Positions 7,769 to 16,584 of a stretch of 59,538 nt of DNA are shown here, one piece after another (the first letter of the stretch is position 1; each line of letters opens with the position of its first letter). The notes under the pieces are model-generated. The model was not told where the DNA came from. It did not search any database and saw only the letters and a list, made by a program, of their open reading frames with translations. Both the position numbers and the translations under genes were made by a program. The DNA comes from an uncultured Pelagibacteraceae bacterium (GTDB lineage Bacteria; Pseudomonadota; Alphaproteobacteria; Pelagibacterales; Pelagibacteraceae): contig CACNWV010000008.1 in assembly GCA_902624195.1 (NCBI GenBank), forward strand, positions 1 to 59,538, given 5' to 3'.

Positions 7769-8997
7769 CTCACGTATGAACCTAATTTTTGTTTAATAAT
7801 ATCTTTATCTTTTAGACTATCTCCACAAGAATTAACAATGATAACCTCAGATGATTTTAATCTAGGCGCTAATTTAATTGCTTCAGCAAAAGCATGTGAA
7901 GGCTCAAGCGATGGAGAAATATTTTCAAGTTTTGAAACTAATTGATAAGCCTTAAGAGCTTCCTCATCACTCGCAGAAGTGTATGAAGCTCTTTTTGTGT
8001 CCTTTAGAAAACAATGTAAACTAGAAATTCCAGGGTAGTCCAAACCCGCTGAAATTGACTCTGTTCTTCCTATTTGTCCTTCGTTATCTTGAATTACATA
8101 CTGAGCTGAGCCATGAAGTATACCAATCTTTGAACCATTTGTTAATGGGGCAGCATGTAATTTACTATTCTTTGGACCACCAGCTTCAATACCGATAAAT
8201 TCTGCATCTGTATCCATAAATTCATTCCAAAATCCCATAGCTGAGCTACCACCTCCAACGCAATTAAGGAGTTTCATTTTTTTTGGAATTTTTCCGAATT
8301 CCTCTTTTACTTGACTCATCAACTCTCTGGAAATTTGAGCCGTACTCCAAGCGCAAATTTTTACAAAAATATTTGGACCCACCGTTGAACCAACACACAT
8401 ATGTGTTGTATCACAATTAGCAACCCAATAACGCATACACTCACTTACTGCATCAACAAGAGTTTGACTTCCAGTGGTAACAGGTACTATCTCTGCTCCA
8501 TTTTTTCTCATAGATTCAACATTAGGTCTTTGCCTCTTAATATCTTTTGCTCCCATAAAAATTTTACACTTCAAACCAAATTTCTTAGCAGCCATTGAAA
8601 GCATCTTTCCTGCATATCCAGCTCCAGTGTCTCCAACGATAAATTTTTTACCAGCTTTTCTTGCTATCAAACAATGTACCGTAGCATTATAAATTTTGTG
8701 AGCTCCACCGTTAGCCTCAGATACTACTTTTGCATAAATTTGAGCACCTCCAAGATGATCTGTTAAGTTATCTAGTTTTATAAAAGGGGTAGGAGCTCCT
8801 ACATAAGTTTTGAAGTAAAAATCTCTCTCTTTAATAAATTTCTTATTTTTTCTTAGTTTATTAAATAACTTTGTTAAATCATCAATAGGTTTTTTCAAAG
8901 TTTCAGGAATAAAATTTCCTCCAAATTTACCACCATACATAAAGTTTTTATCGTGTTGATCAATAAGTGGAATACCTTTTTTAATTTTTAAGCTCAT
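7765..8997 (-). CDS. trpB: Tryptophan synthase beta chain, divergent active-site motifs
   Basis: PLP enzyme that condenses indole with serine. The PLP lysine is Lys101 in GGAHKIYN, the phosphate loop is GGGSSA (248-253), and SISAGLDYPG and LEPSHA are retained. Several near-invariant TrpB features are changed. KREDLxHxGxHK reads KVVSEANGGAHK. ETGAGQHG reads DTGAGYAG, placing Asp123 where the catalytic glutamate (Glu109 in Salmonella) should be. The cofactor-ring serine region reads NSCGDSLKD. The length of 410 and the position between trpF and trpA fit TrpB, not another fold-type II enzyme. The start overlaps trpF by 17 bases. Confidence 0.88.
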   Translation of the reverse strand: MSLKIKKGIPLIDQHDKNFMYGGKFGGNFIPETLKKPIDDLTKLFNKLRKNKKFIKERDFYFKTYVGAPTPFIKLDNLTDHLGGAQIYAKVVSEANGGAHKIYNATVHCLIARKAGKKFIVGDTGAGYAGKMLSMAAKKFGLKCKIFMGAKDIKRQRPNVESMRKNGAEIVPVTTGSQTLVDAVSECMRYWVANCDTTHMCVGSTVGPNIFVKICAWSTAQISRELMSQVKEEFGKIPKKMKLLNCVGGGSSAMGFWNEFMDTDAEFIGIEAGGPKNSKLHAAPLTNGSKIGILHGSAQYVIQDNEGQIGRTESISAGLDYPGISSLHCFLKDTKRASYTSASDEEALKAYQLVSKLENISPSLEPSHAFAEAIKLAPRLKSSEVIIVNSCGDSLKDKDIIKQKLGSYVR

Positions 8998-9595
8998 TTA
9001 GTTTTGTTATAAATTTTTTTATTTTTCGATGATCTTTGTACCCTAATTGATTATCTGATTCCAAGCTACTCGACAAATCATAAAAATTAACTCCTAATTT
9101 TGCAATATTTTCAATGTTGTCATGAGAGACTGAACCCGCGAGAGCGTATCTTTCTCCTTTAGGAAGTTTTGAGATTAAATTTTTTGGAAATTCAATAGAT
9201 TTCTCCATACCTGGTGTATCAAATAAAATTATATCAGCATCTTTATATTTTTTGAAATTTTTAATGTCTGTCTCTTCTTTGATCTTAATGGCTTTAATAA
9301 CTTTAAGACCCATTGTTTTCAATTCTTGAATTCTTTCATTAGTTTCTGAGCCATGTAACTGAATATAATCAAAATTTTTTAAAACAATATTTTTAATAAA
9401 TTCATTATTGGCATCTACAGTAACAGCGACAAATAGCGAGTCTTTTTTATTATAATCTTTTAATTTCTTAATTTCTTCTAAATTAACATTTCTAGGAGAC
9501 TTTTTGTAAAAGACAAAACCTAAAAAATTTACCTTTAAATCAATGGCAAGCTGCACATCTCTGACTGGATTTAAGCCACAAATTTTCACTTTCAT
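8981..9595 (-). CDS. trpF: Phosphoribosylanthranilate isomerase
   Basis: Amadori-type isomerase of tryptophan biosynthesis, a small TIM barrel of 204 residues. The catalytic cysteine lies in VKICGLNPVRD at the N-terminus, GFVFYKKSPRNV follows, QLHG is mid-protein, and the catalytic aspartate lies in ILFDTPG. The phosphate loops are altered: LSGG is LAGS and DVSSGVE is DLSSSLE. It is the first trp gene of the cluster, 1 base after pyrF on the same strand, so pyrF and the trp genes probably share a transcript. Confidence 0.9.
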   Translation of the reverse strand: MKVKICGLNPVRDVQLAIDLKVNFLGFVFYKKSPRNVNLEEIKKLKDYNKKDSLFVAVTVDANNEFIKNIVLKNFDYIQLHGSETNERIQELKTMGLKVIKAIKIKEETDIKNFKKYKDADIILFDTPGMEKSIEFPKNLISKLPKGERYALAGSVSHDNIENIAKLGVNFYDLSSSLESDNQLGYKDHRKIKKFITKLNELKN

Positions 9596-9596
9596 T

Positions 9597-10271
9597 CTAA
9601 TTTAATTCTTTAATTAGTTTTTGAATATTTTTTTTTATATTTCCTTTTGTCAGACTCCGACCCATTACTAAAGATGTAGCTCCGCTTTGAAATGCTTTTC
9701 GCGGGGACATTATTCTCTTTTGGTCACCTTTCATATCACCGGGCAATCTGATACCTGGAGTGATTATTTCCTTCTTAAATACTTTTTTTACTATTTTAAT
9801 TTCTTGAGGGCTACAAACAATGGCATCTAAATTTGCTTTAAGTGCTAATCGTGCTTGATCAAAAACTAATTTTTTTACATCTTTATTGAAACCTATTTCT
9901 TTTAAGGACTTATTATCTAACGAAGTAAGTATTGTAACACCAATTAATTTGGTTTTTCCTGAAATTTGTTTGGCTGCCTTTATAGCTTTTAATCCCGAGC
10001 TAATATGTATTGTGATATAATTAAATTTCAGATCTTTTACGGCCTTAATTGTTGACACACACGTATTAGGTATATCAGCTAGTTTGTAATCTCCAAATGT
10101 AATTTTATTTTTAAGAGACGATATAAATTTTCTTCCGTTGATAGAATTTAAAAATTCTAACCCAAACTTGTAACCAAAACTAAATCCAGAATTTTGAGAT
10201 ATCTTTATTATTTGCTTAATTTTTTTAATATCGCTTGTATCACAGGCGATAAAAACTCTAGGCTTTTTCAT
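9597..10271 (-). CDS. pyrF: Orotidine 5'-phosphate decarboxylase
   Basis: Final step of UMP synthesis. The catalytic Asp-Lys-Asp array is visible in FGDYKLADIPNT (usually DLKFHDIPNT). YKFGLEF, VTILTS, VCSPQE, TPGIR and VMGRSLT follow in the family order. Length 224 is typical. The start codon overlaps the ihfB stop by 4 bases, and trpF follows 1 base after the stop. The order ihfB-pyrF-trpF suggests a long operon running from the ribosomal S1 gene into tryptophan synthesis. Confidence 0.92.
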   Translation of the reverse strand: MKKPRVFIACDTSDIKKIKQIIKISQNSGFSFGYKFGLEFLNSINGRKFISSLKNKITFGDYKLADIPNTCVSTIKAVKDLKFNYITIHISSGLKAIKAAKQISGKTKLIGVTILTSLDNKSLKEIGFNKDVKKLVFDQARLALKANLDAIVCSPQEIKIVKKVFKKEIITPGIRLPGDMKGDQKRIMSPRKAFQSGATSLVMGRSLTKGNIKKNIQKLIKELN

Positions 10272-10549
10272 TTATTAATCAATTTCTTTAGTTTTTTACT
10301 AGGTTTAAATCTTACCTTATTTTTTTCAGGAACATAAATTAATTTTCCAGATTTTGGATTTCTGGCAGAATACTTTTCTTTAATTTTTTTGATGAAAAAA
10401 GTACCAAATCCACGCAACTCTATATTTTTTTCATCAGTTAGAGCTTTCTGAACACATTCGCTGAAAGTATTTAAAACATTCTCTAGGTCTTTATGATTTA
10501 ATCTTGGATTTCTTTTCTTGAGTTCTTCGATTAGCTCTCGTTTTGACAA
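10268..10549 (-). CDS. ihfB: Integration host factor beta subunit (HU/IHF family)
   Basis: DNA-bending nucleoid protein of 93 residues. It has the dimer helices at the N-terminus (MSKRELIEEL), the RGFGTFFIKK turn, and the DNA-intercalating arm ARNPKSGK. Assignment to the beta subunit rather than HU rests on position directly after rpsA (cmk-rpsA-ihfB is widely conserved) and on sequence flavour. It starts immediately after the rpsA stop with no gap and overlaps pyrF by 4 bases. Confidence 0.85.
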   Translation of the reverse strand: MSKRELIEELKKRNPRLNHKDLENVLNTFSECVQKALTDEKNIELRGFGTFFIKKIKEKYSARNPKSGKLIYVPEKNKVRFKPSKKLKKLINK

Positions 10550-12271
10550 TTACTTTTCTTTTTTTCCTTTTTTTCCAATAGCTTTTTCAAAAATGCCTTT
10601 TAATGTAGCCCCTGATTTAGTAGCGCCTTCACCGAATTTAGCAATCAATGATTTCTCCTCATCAATTTGAGCTGCTTTAACACTTAATTTTACCCTTCTA
10701 TTTTTAATATCCAACTCTGTAATTTTTGCATCCAAAGCATTACCTGATGAAAATACCTCTGGTCTAGCGTCCGCAGCATCTTTCGCTAAATCAGCTTTTC
10801 TGATTGTTACAATTAATTTTTTGTCTTTATCTATTGAAACTTTAACTCCTGTTTTTAAAACTTCGTGTATTCTAGTAGTAATCACATCACCTATTTTTTT
10901 GTTATGATCTTTAAAAAAGTCTAAAGGATCTTTATCAAGAGATCTTTTTGAAAATTTAATTTTATCATCTTTTATTTCTAGTATTTTTACGTTTAATGTC
11001 TCATTTTTTTTAAATTTCTTAAGGTCATCTATATTTTCTTCGTAAGATATTTCTTTATAATGAAGCATACCTGACAATCCAGAATCAACTAAATCACCAA
11101 ATATAGCTTTATCAGTAATATTGTTAATTTTGATTTTTACTTCCTCTCCAACCTTATCTTTTATTTTATCCCACGGATTTGGCAAAGTTGCTTTGTAAGA
11201 TAGAGAAATCCTTTTTGTATCTTTGTCAATATTTACAATTTTAAACTTTATTTTTTGTGAAACCGAAAGAACTTTGTTTGGTCTTATATTTTTATTGGTC
11301 CAATCTAGTTCTGAATTATGTATAAGCCCTTCAATACCTTCATCAATTCTTACGAAGCAACCATAATCCATTATTTTGGTCACTTCACCTTCATAAATTT
11401 CTCCAACTTTATATTTTTTCTCAATATTTTCATAAGGATCCTCAGTAAGAGCCTTAATTGATGCTGAGACGCGATTAGTTTTACTATCAATTTTAGTTAT
11501 TTTCACTTTTAACTTCTGACCAATTGATACTAAATCGGAGGGTTTCTTTACTCTTCCATGGCTTAAGTCTGAAACATGAAGAAGTGCATCGATGCCATTT
11601 ATATCTAAGAAAATTCCCCAGTCAGTAGTTGCTTTCACTACCGCGTTCTCTACCACATCTCCCTCTTTAATATTTTTTAAGGCTTCTGTTATTTCTGCGT
11701 TTTTACTTTTTTCGAGGACTGCTCTTCTTGACACGCAAACATTTCCTCGATTTTTATCGATTCTCGTTGCAATAACTTTTACAGGAGTATTCATTAGATG
11801 ATCTACTCTTTTTAGAGGCCTAACATCAATTTGTGAAGAAGGCATAAAGCATGGCAAACCGTCAACTGTAGCAATAAAACCTCCTTTAACTTTTCCAGTT
11901 ATGTAACCCGTCATTTCTTCTTGAGTTTCGAAAATTTTTTCCATTTTTTTCCATGCTTTCATTTTTTTTGCTTTATCCCTTGAAATTACTATTTCACCTT
12001 TAAAACTCTCTATTCTCTCCAGGTAAACTTCTATCTGTGATCCTACTTTAAGTTTAGTAAGTTCATCATCATTTTTAAACTCTTCGATAGGAATCATTCC
12101 TTCCATCTTGGCCTTACAGTCTACAATAATAAAATTATTTGTTATTTCAGTGACTGTAGCTTTAATTATCTCGTTTTCTTTAAGTTTTCTATTTTCGAAA
12201 TCTTTATCTAGTAAATTTTGGAATTCTTTGTGAAGTGGATTGATTTTTTTTAATTCTTGCTCAGTTGCCAT
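10550..12271 (-). CDS. rpsA: 30S ribosomal protein S1
   Basis: Multi-domain RNA-binding protein (573 residues) that brings mRNA to the ribosome. It is built of tandem S1 repeats; conserved centres seen include GMIPIEEF, GFIATVDGLPCFMPSSQ, WGIFLDINGIDALLHVSDL and YGCFVRIDEGIEGLIHNSEL, followed by more degenerate repeats and a Lys-rich tail. The length fits six domains. It follows cmk with an 11-base overlap and precedes ihfB, the standard cmk-rpsA-ihfB order. Confidence 0.95.
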   Translation of the reverse strand: MATEQELKKINPLHKEFQNLLDKDFENRKLKENEIIKATVTEITNNFIIVDCKAKMEGMIPIEEFKNDDELTKLKVGSQIEVYLERIESFKGEIVISRDKAKKMKAWKKMEKIFETQEEMTGYITGKVKGGFIATVDGLPCFMPSSQIDVRPLKRVDHLMNTPVKVIATRIDKNRGNVCVSRRAVLEKSKNAEITEALKNIKEGDVVENAVVKATTDWGIFLDINGIDALLHVSDLSHGRVKKPSDLVSIGQKLKVKITKIDSKTNRVSASIKALTEDPYENIEKKYKVGEIYEGEVTKIMDYGCFVRIDEGIEGLIHNSELDWTNKNIRPNKVLSVSQKIKFKIVNIDKDTKRISLSYKATLPNPWDKIKDKVGEEVKIKINNITDKAIFGDLVDSGLSGMLHYKEISYEENIDDLKKFKKNETLNVKILEIKDDKIKFSKRSLDKDPLDFFKDHNKKIGDVITTRIHEVLKTGVKVSIDKDKKLIVTIRKADLAKDAADARPEVFSSGNALDAKITELDIKNRRVKLSVKAAQIDEEKSLIAKFGEGATKSGATLKGIFEKAIGKKGKKEK

Positions 12272-12917
12272 ATTTATTTTTTATCACTTTTTCTACATGT
12301 TTAGACATTTTTTGTAACACACTTTTTTTATCTAATTTTCCGGTGTCGATTTCTACCGAATCTATATGTTTAAGTAAAGGGGAGTTTTTTCTACTTCTAT
12401 CCAAAATATTTCTTATTCTAAGGGCTTTTTTAACATCTTTGAGCTTTAGTCTCTTATTTCCTTTTTTTAGCTGCTTATACCTTCTTATTGCAGCAATTTT
12501 CAAATTACACTTAAAATAAAATTTAATATCTGAGTTTGGTAAAATTTTTGTGGAAATGTCCCTGCCTTCTATACAACATTTTTTATTTCGCTTTGAGAAA
12601 TTTAATTGAAATCTTTTTAAAATATTCCTTATTTCAGCTTGTTTAGCTATTATTGCGCTATACTCGGAAATAGCAGGAGTGTGTAAATTAATCCTTTCAA
12701 TTTTTTTGTACTGAAGTTTTTTAAATTTTGATTTTAAAAATAAAATTTTATTTTTAGGTTTCATTTTAAGTATCAGATAACTTGCATAACGGTACAAAAG
12801 TCCTGAAGATAAAAAACTTAAATTATATTTTTTTGCAATCATTTTAGCACCAGTAGATTTCCCTGTAGCAGCACCACCGTCACAAGAGATTTGAATAGAT
12901 TTACTTTTTTTTCTCAA
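12261..12917 (-). CDS. cmk: Cytidylate kinase
   Basis: Phosphorylates CMP and dCMP with ATP. The P-loop appears as DGGAATGKST near the N-terminus (DGPAASGKGT is usual), followed by SSGLLYR, the GRDIST signature and the C-terminal RxxxDRSRKNSPL region. At 218 residues it is of normal length. It overlaps aroA upstream (17 bases) and rpsA downstream (11 bases), consistent with a single operon. The sequence is lysine-rich, as in its neighbours. Confidence 0.92.
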   Translation of the reverse strand: MRKKSKSIQISCDGGAATGKSTGAKMIAKKYNLSFLSSGLLYRYASYLILKMKPKNKILFLKSKFKKLQYKKIERINLHTPAISEYSAIIAKQAEIRNILKRFQLNFSKRNKKCCIEGRDISTKILPNSDIKFYFKCNLKIAAIRRYKQLKKGNKRLKLKDVKKALRIRNILDRSRKNSPLLKHIDSVEIDTGKLDKKSVLQKMSKHVEKVIKNKYGN

Positions 12918-14247
12918 ATTTGCCTCCTAAGATTTTCATTATTTTCAAAAAGGATGGGCTTGAAGTAAAAACTGTCTCAAAATTTTTAATATTTGTTCTA
13001 GCCCCTGTTAAAACTCCTAGAATGAATGCAGACATACAAATTCGATGATCTCCTAATTTGGGAACGTCTATCTTTTTATCTTTTGCGTCTATCATTCCGA
13101 CACCTTTTATCTTAATTGAATTACTAGAGGCAAAACTTTTTACACCCAACTGTCTTAGAATTTTTTGCATTTCTTTTATTCTATTACTCTCTTTATTAGC
13201 AAGATCCTTTATGCCCTTAAATGTAGAAACTCCTTTTGTCAGAGCGGCAATTACAAAGAGTATGGGGTACTCGTCTGTGGAGTTAACATAATATTTCTTA
13301 GACGCGGTAATAGGTTTTATTGAGCTGCTTTTTATAAAAATATCTCCAAACACTTCGTTATTATTCCTTTTAAGATTCTTTAAAATTATTTTTGCACCGT
13401 GTTTTTGAAGAAGTTTATAAAATCCAATTCTTGTTTGATTTAACCCAACATTTTTAATCAGTAAAAAAGATTTTTCATTTAATAAAGTTAACGCAGTAAA
13501 AAATGCAGCTGAAGAGGGGTCACCAGGTACTTTTATATTTAATGGCCTTAGAGTTTTTCTTCCATTAATTTTAATATATTTTTTTTCACCTTTAATAATT
13601 TTTATAACTTGTCTGTTTTTTAACAGCATATTTTCTGTATGATCTCTACTTCTCTCATTTTCTACAATACTTGTTTCACCAAAAGAGTTAAGCCCTGCAA
13701 AAATTACTGCACTTTTTAACTGTGCTGAAACCCCTGCTTTGTAATTAATACCAATAGGCATATTCGATGAAATGAGTTTTAGAGGAAAATTAATTTTATT
13801 TTTGGGAAAAAAAAATGCCCCAAATTCAGACATCAATTTTATTAATTTTTCCATACTTCTCTTGTTTAAAGAGTCATCACCTTTAATTTTAACTTCAATA
13901 TTTGGAGTTGTAGACATTAGACCTATTAGTAATCGAGATAATGTTCCTGAATTACCAAAATTAAGTTCTATATTTTTTTTTGCATTAAACGACCCAATCC
14001 CTTTACCAAAAATTATATAGCTACCAGTACCCTCTCTATTAATTTTTATTCCAAGTTTTTTAAGACACATAATTGTAGATTTAACATCATCCGACTCTAA
14101 AACATTTTTGACATAAGAAATATTTTGACTGATCGCACCAATAAGAAAACTTCTTATAGAAATAGATTTATCAGAGTCCACATAGATAGTTCTTTTAAAT
14201 GATGAAATTTTATTATGTAAAAATAAATTAAAACTGTTAAGAGGCAT
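12901..14247 (-). CDS. aroA: 3-phosphoshikimate 1-carboxyvinyltransferase (EPSP synthase)
   Basis: Shikimate-pathway enzyme that joins phosphoenolpyruvate to shikimate-3-phosphate. Visible motifs are DKSISIRSFLIGA (substrate lysine and arginine), FGNSGTLSRLLIGL, SAQLKSAVIFAGL, ERSRDHTENML, PGDPSSAAFF and TDEYPILFVIAAL with the catalytic aspartate. Length 448 is typical. It lies 5 bases after lptB and overlaps cmk by 17 bases. Together with pheA and trpFBA it marks this organism as an aromatic amino acid producer. Confidence 0.93.
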   Translation of the reverse strand: MPLNSFNLFLHNKISSFKRTIYVDSDKSISIRSFLIGAISQNISYVKNVLESDDVKSTIMCLKKLGIKINREGTGSYIIFGKGIGSFNAKKNIELNFGNSGTLSRLLIGLMSTTPNIEVKIKGDDSLNKRSMEKLIKLMSEFGAFFFPKNKINFPLKLISSNMPIGINYKAGVSAQLKSAVIFAGLNSFGETSIVENERSRDHTENMLLKNRQVIKIIKGEKKYIKINGRKTLRPLNIKVPGDPSSAAFFTALTLLNEKSFLLIKNVGLNQTRIGFYKLLQKHGAKIILKNLKRNNNEVFGDIFIKSSSIKPITASKKYYVNSTDEYPILFVIAALTKGVSTFKGIKDLANKESNRIKEMQKILRQLGVKSFASSNSIKIKGVGMIDAKDKKIDVPKLGDHRICMSAFILGVLTGARTNIKNFETVFTSSPSFLKIMKILGGKFEKKK

Positions 14248-14252
14248 TAATA

Positions 14253-15008
14253 TTAAGAAAATTGTGAACCAAAATACTGTTCAATAGCTTTAGAGGATCT
14301 TAATATTTCTCTTGAGGTTCCTTCAGCTATTACAGTATGTTCACCAAGAACATAACTTCTGTCAGTGATATCAAATAAATTTTTAACATTATGATCCGTA
14401 ACCAGGATTGCTGTCCCACTGGATTGGATCTTCAGAATATACTTTTGGATATCTTGTATAACTAGCGGATCTAATGCTGCTAGAGGCTCATCTAATAAAA
14501 CAATTTTCGGTTTATTTATCATCACTCTCGCCATCATAAGTCTTCTAATTTCTCCACCAGAAAGAACAGAAGCATTCAATGTTCTCAAATGCTGTAAATT
14601 AAATTCATCTAGAAGTTTTTCAGTTATAGCTTTCTGATTATCTGGACCTGTGATTGAAACTTGAGCTATTCCTAAAATATTATCGTATACCGACATATCA
14701 AAAACACTTCGTTGTTGTGGCAAATAACCTAAACCTTCTTTTGACCTCAAATGTATAGGTATTTGTTCTATTGATTTATTATTTAAAAAAATTTTTCCAC
14801 CCTCAACATTTTGTTCTCCTATACACATAGAAAAAAGTGTAGTTTTACCACATCCATTAGGCCCAAGGACACCTACACATTCTCCAGGATAAACTTTTAA
14901 AGATAGTTTTTTTAATATTGGTCTTCCGTCGAAAGATTTACTAACATCTTTTATCTCAAAAATTGGTTTGTCTTTTTTAAATTTTAAAATTCTAAAACCT
15001 TTTTTCAT
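14253..15008 (-). CDS. lptB: LPS export ABC transporter ATPase LptB
   Basis: ATPase that powers lipopolysaccharide extraction from the inner membrane, working with LptF, LptG and LptC. Walker A is GPNGCGKTT, the Q-loop GYLPQQRSVFDMSVYDN is typical of LptB, the signature is LSGGEIRR and Walker B is IVLLDEPLAALDP. It overlaps lptC by 4 bases. No lptA lies between lptC and lptB, although lptC-lptA-lptB is the usual order. A short N-terminal extension precedes the ATPase domain. Confidence 0.92.
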   Translation of the reverse strand: MKKGFRILKFKKDKPIFEIKDVSKSFDGRPILKKLSLKVYPGECVGVLGPNGCGKTTLFSMCIGEQNVEGGKIFLNNKSIEQIPIHLRSKEGLGYLPQQRSVFDMSVYDNILGIAQVSITGPDNQKAITEKLLDEFNLQHLRTLNASVLSGGEIRRLMMARVMINKPKIVLLDEPLAALDPLVIQDIQKYILKIQSSGTAILVTDHNVKNLFDITDRSYVLGEHTVIAEGTSREILRSSKAIEQYFGSQFS

Positions 15009-15610
15009 TTTGTATTAATGTTAGCATTAATTTTTTTATCATTAAATGATGCAATATTTAATGTCTGTTTTTTTATATCAAATAAAAGTTTATCTGCAAC
15101 CATCGTTCCTTTACTATCGCTTATCTTTACTTCGTCAGAAATAGTCAAATAACTTTTTGTATTAGAATATTCAGCTTTTTGTGCAAAAAGCTCACTACCT
15201 TCATACAAAGCCCTCACATTCTGTTCAAATCTCATATCTAAAGACTTATTGTTATAAGTACCAAAATCAGAGAAAACTTTCAAAATTGTTTCATCTTTGA
15301 AATAAAATAAAGCCTCAACCGATTTCATCTGAACAATTTCTTGATTACTTTTTTCGCTAAATGCCTCTTTAGACTTTAAAATATATCTATTACCAGCTAG
15401 GTCTAAACCAGAATATTCAATATTGTAAAAAACATCACTATCTATTGGCTTTTCAGAAATTTGCTTTTTTATTTTTTCCTGGATCTCTTTAGAGACGATG
15501 TTTTCATAAGATTGATTTGATTTATTATAATAAGTGAAATAAAGAATTAGAAATCCAATAATTAAAAGCATAATTTGGATAATTCTCAACTTTTTTTTTC
15601 TATCAATCAT
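15005..15610 (-). CDS. lptC: LPS export periplasmic/bitopic protein LptC
   Basis: A 201-residue protein with one N-terminal membrane helix (about residues 10-28, IIQIMLLIIGFLILYFTYY) and a periplasmic beta-rich domain. Segments such as YEGSELFAQKAEYSNTKS and GTMVADKLLFDIKKQTL resemble the jellyroll repeats of LptC/LptA. Placement between kdsD and lptB (4-base overlaps on both sides) supports the call more than the sequence, as LptC is poorly conserved. It could also carry part of the LptA job, since lptA is not next to it. Confidence 0.8.
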   Translation of the reverse strand: MIDRKKKLRIIQIMLLIIGFLILYFTYYNKSNQSYENIVSKEIQEKIKKQISEKPIDSDVFYNIEYSGLDLAGNRYILKSKEAFSEKSNQEIVQMKSVEALFYFKDETILKVFSDFGTYNNKSLDMRFEQNVRALYEGSELFAQKAEYSNTKSYLTISDEVKISDSKGTMVADKLLFDIKKQTLNIASFNDKKINANINTK

Positions 15611-16584
15611 TGAATACCATTTTTAAGTAGGAAATGAATGTGAATAATACCTTTTAAAATTTTATTTTTTTTCTTGTAATCTTTGTCTGAGACGACAAGA
15701 AGACTTGTAATTTTTTTCTCGTTCATGATTGCTAACGCTTTAGCAGATGGCATATTTTCATTTACTACAAAGGGAGTTTTGGTCATAAATTTGTTTAAGT
15801 TTTTATCTTTTGAGTAACTTCTTATCTCTCTTCGTAAATCTCCGTCAGTTACCAAACCTTTTATATAACGTTTTTTCAATATTACAACTATTCCCAATTT
15901 TTTTTTATTCATTATTTTTAATGCTTCTTTAAAATCTTTGTTGAAATTTATCACAGGCATTTTTTTCCCCACAACCATTATATCTTTTGCGAGGAGTAAA
16001 GAGGTTCCAATATTTCCACCAGGATGAAAAACTTTGAATTTCTCTTTTGAAAACTTTTTTTGATGCATAACTGTTGTTGCTAAACAATCGCCTAATAAAA
16101 GAGTGATTGATGTACTAGATGTAGGGACCATACCCGTTAGATCAGACTCTTTTACCTTTGGTAAAAGTATTTTTACGTCACTAGCTTTCAGCAAAATACT
16201 ATCTGCTTTTGAGGCAACACCAATAATTTTAATCCGGTATCTGTTCGCATATTTTAACATATTTGTTAGTTCTGAAGTATTTCCTGAATAAGAAATAATA
16301 ACCAAGATATCTTTTTTCTCTATTTGGCCCATATCGCCGTGCAACGCTTGTGCGGGGTCACAAAAGAAACTCGGTATACCTACGCTAGAAAAAGTCGCTG
16401 AAATTTTTCTAGCGATCAGTCCAGATTTTCCGATTCCAGCAAAAATAACTTTTCCCCTACAATTTAATATTAGATCTACTGCATGAATAAAAGATTGATT
16501 GAAAATTTTTTTTATTTTTTTTAGTTCTTTAATTTGAATATCAGCGGCTTTACTAGCTAGTGATATGTAATTTTTTTTTTTCAT
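15607..16584 (-). CDS. kdsD: Arabinose-5-phosphate isomerase (KpsF/GutQ family)
   Basis: Converts ribulose-5-phosphate to arabinose-5-phosphate, the first step to Kdo. The N-terminal SIS domain has FAGIGKSGLIARK and SYSGNTSEL (about residues 50-110), and the VPTSSTSITLLLGD segment is conserved in the family. The C-terminal half holds two CBS domains, one containing GLVTDGDLRR. Length 325 is standard. It is followed by lptC and lptB in a Kdo/LPS export cluster and preceded directly by the ribonuclease D-like gene, the usual alphaproteobacterial order. Confidence 0.93.
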   Translation of the reverse strand: MKKKNYISLASKAADIQIKELKKIKKIFNQSFIHAVDLILNCRGKVIFAGIGKSGLIARKISATFSSVGIPSFFCDPAQALHGDMGQIEKKDILVIISYSGNTSELTNMLKYANRYRIKIIGVASKADSILLKASDVKILLPKVKESDLTGMVPTSSTSITLLLGDCLATTVMHQKKFSKEKFKVFHPGGNIGTSLLLAKDIMVVGKKMPVINFNKDFKEALKIMNKKKLGIVVILKKRYIKGLVTDGDLRREIRSYSKDKNLNKFMTKTPFVVNENMPSAKALAIMNEKKITSLLVVSDKDYKKKNKILKGIIHIHFLLKNGIQ

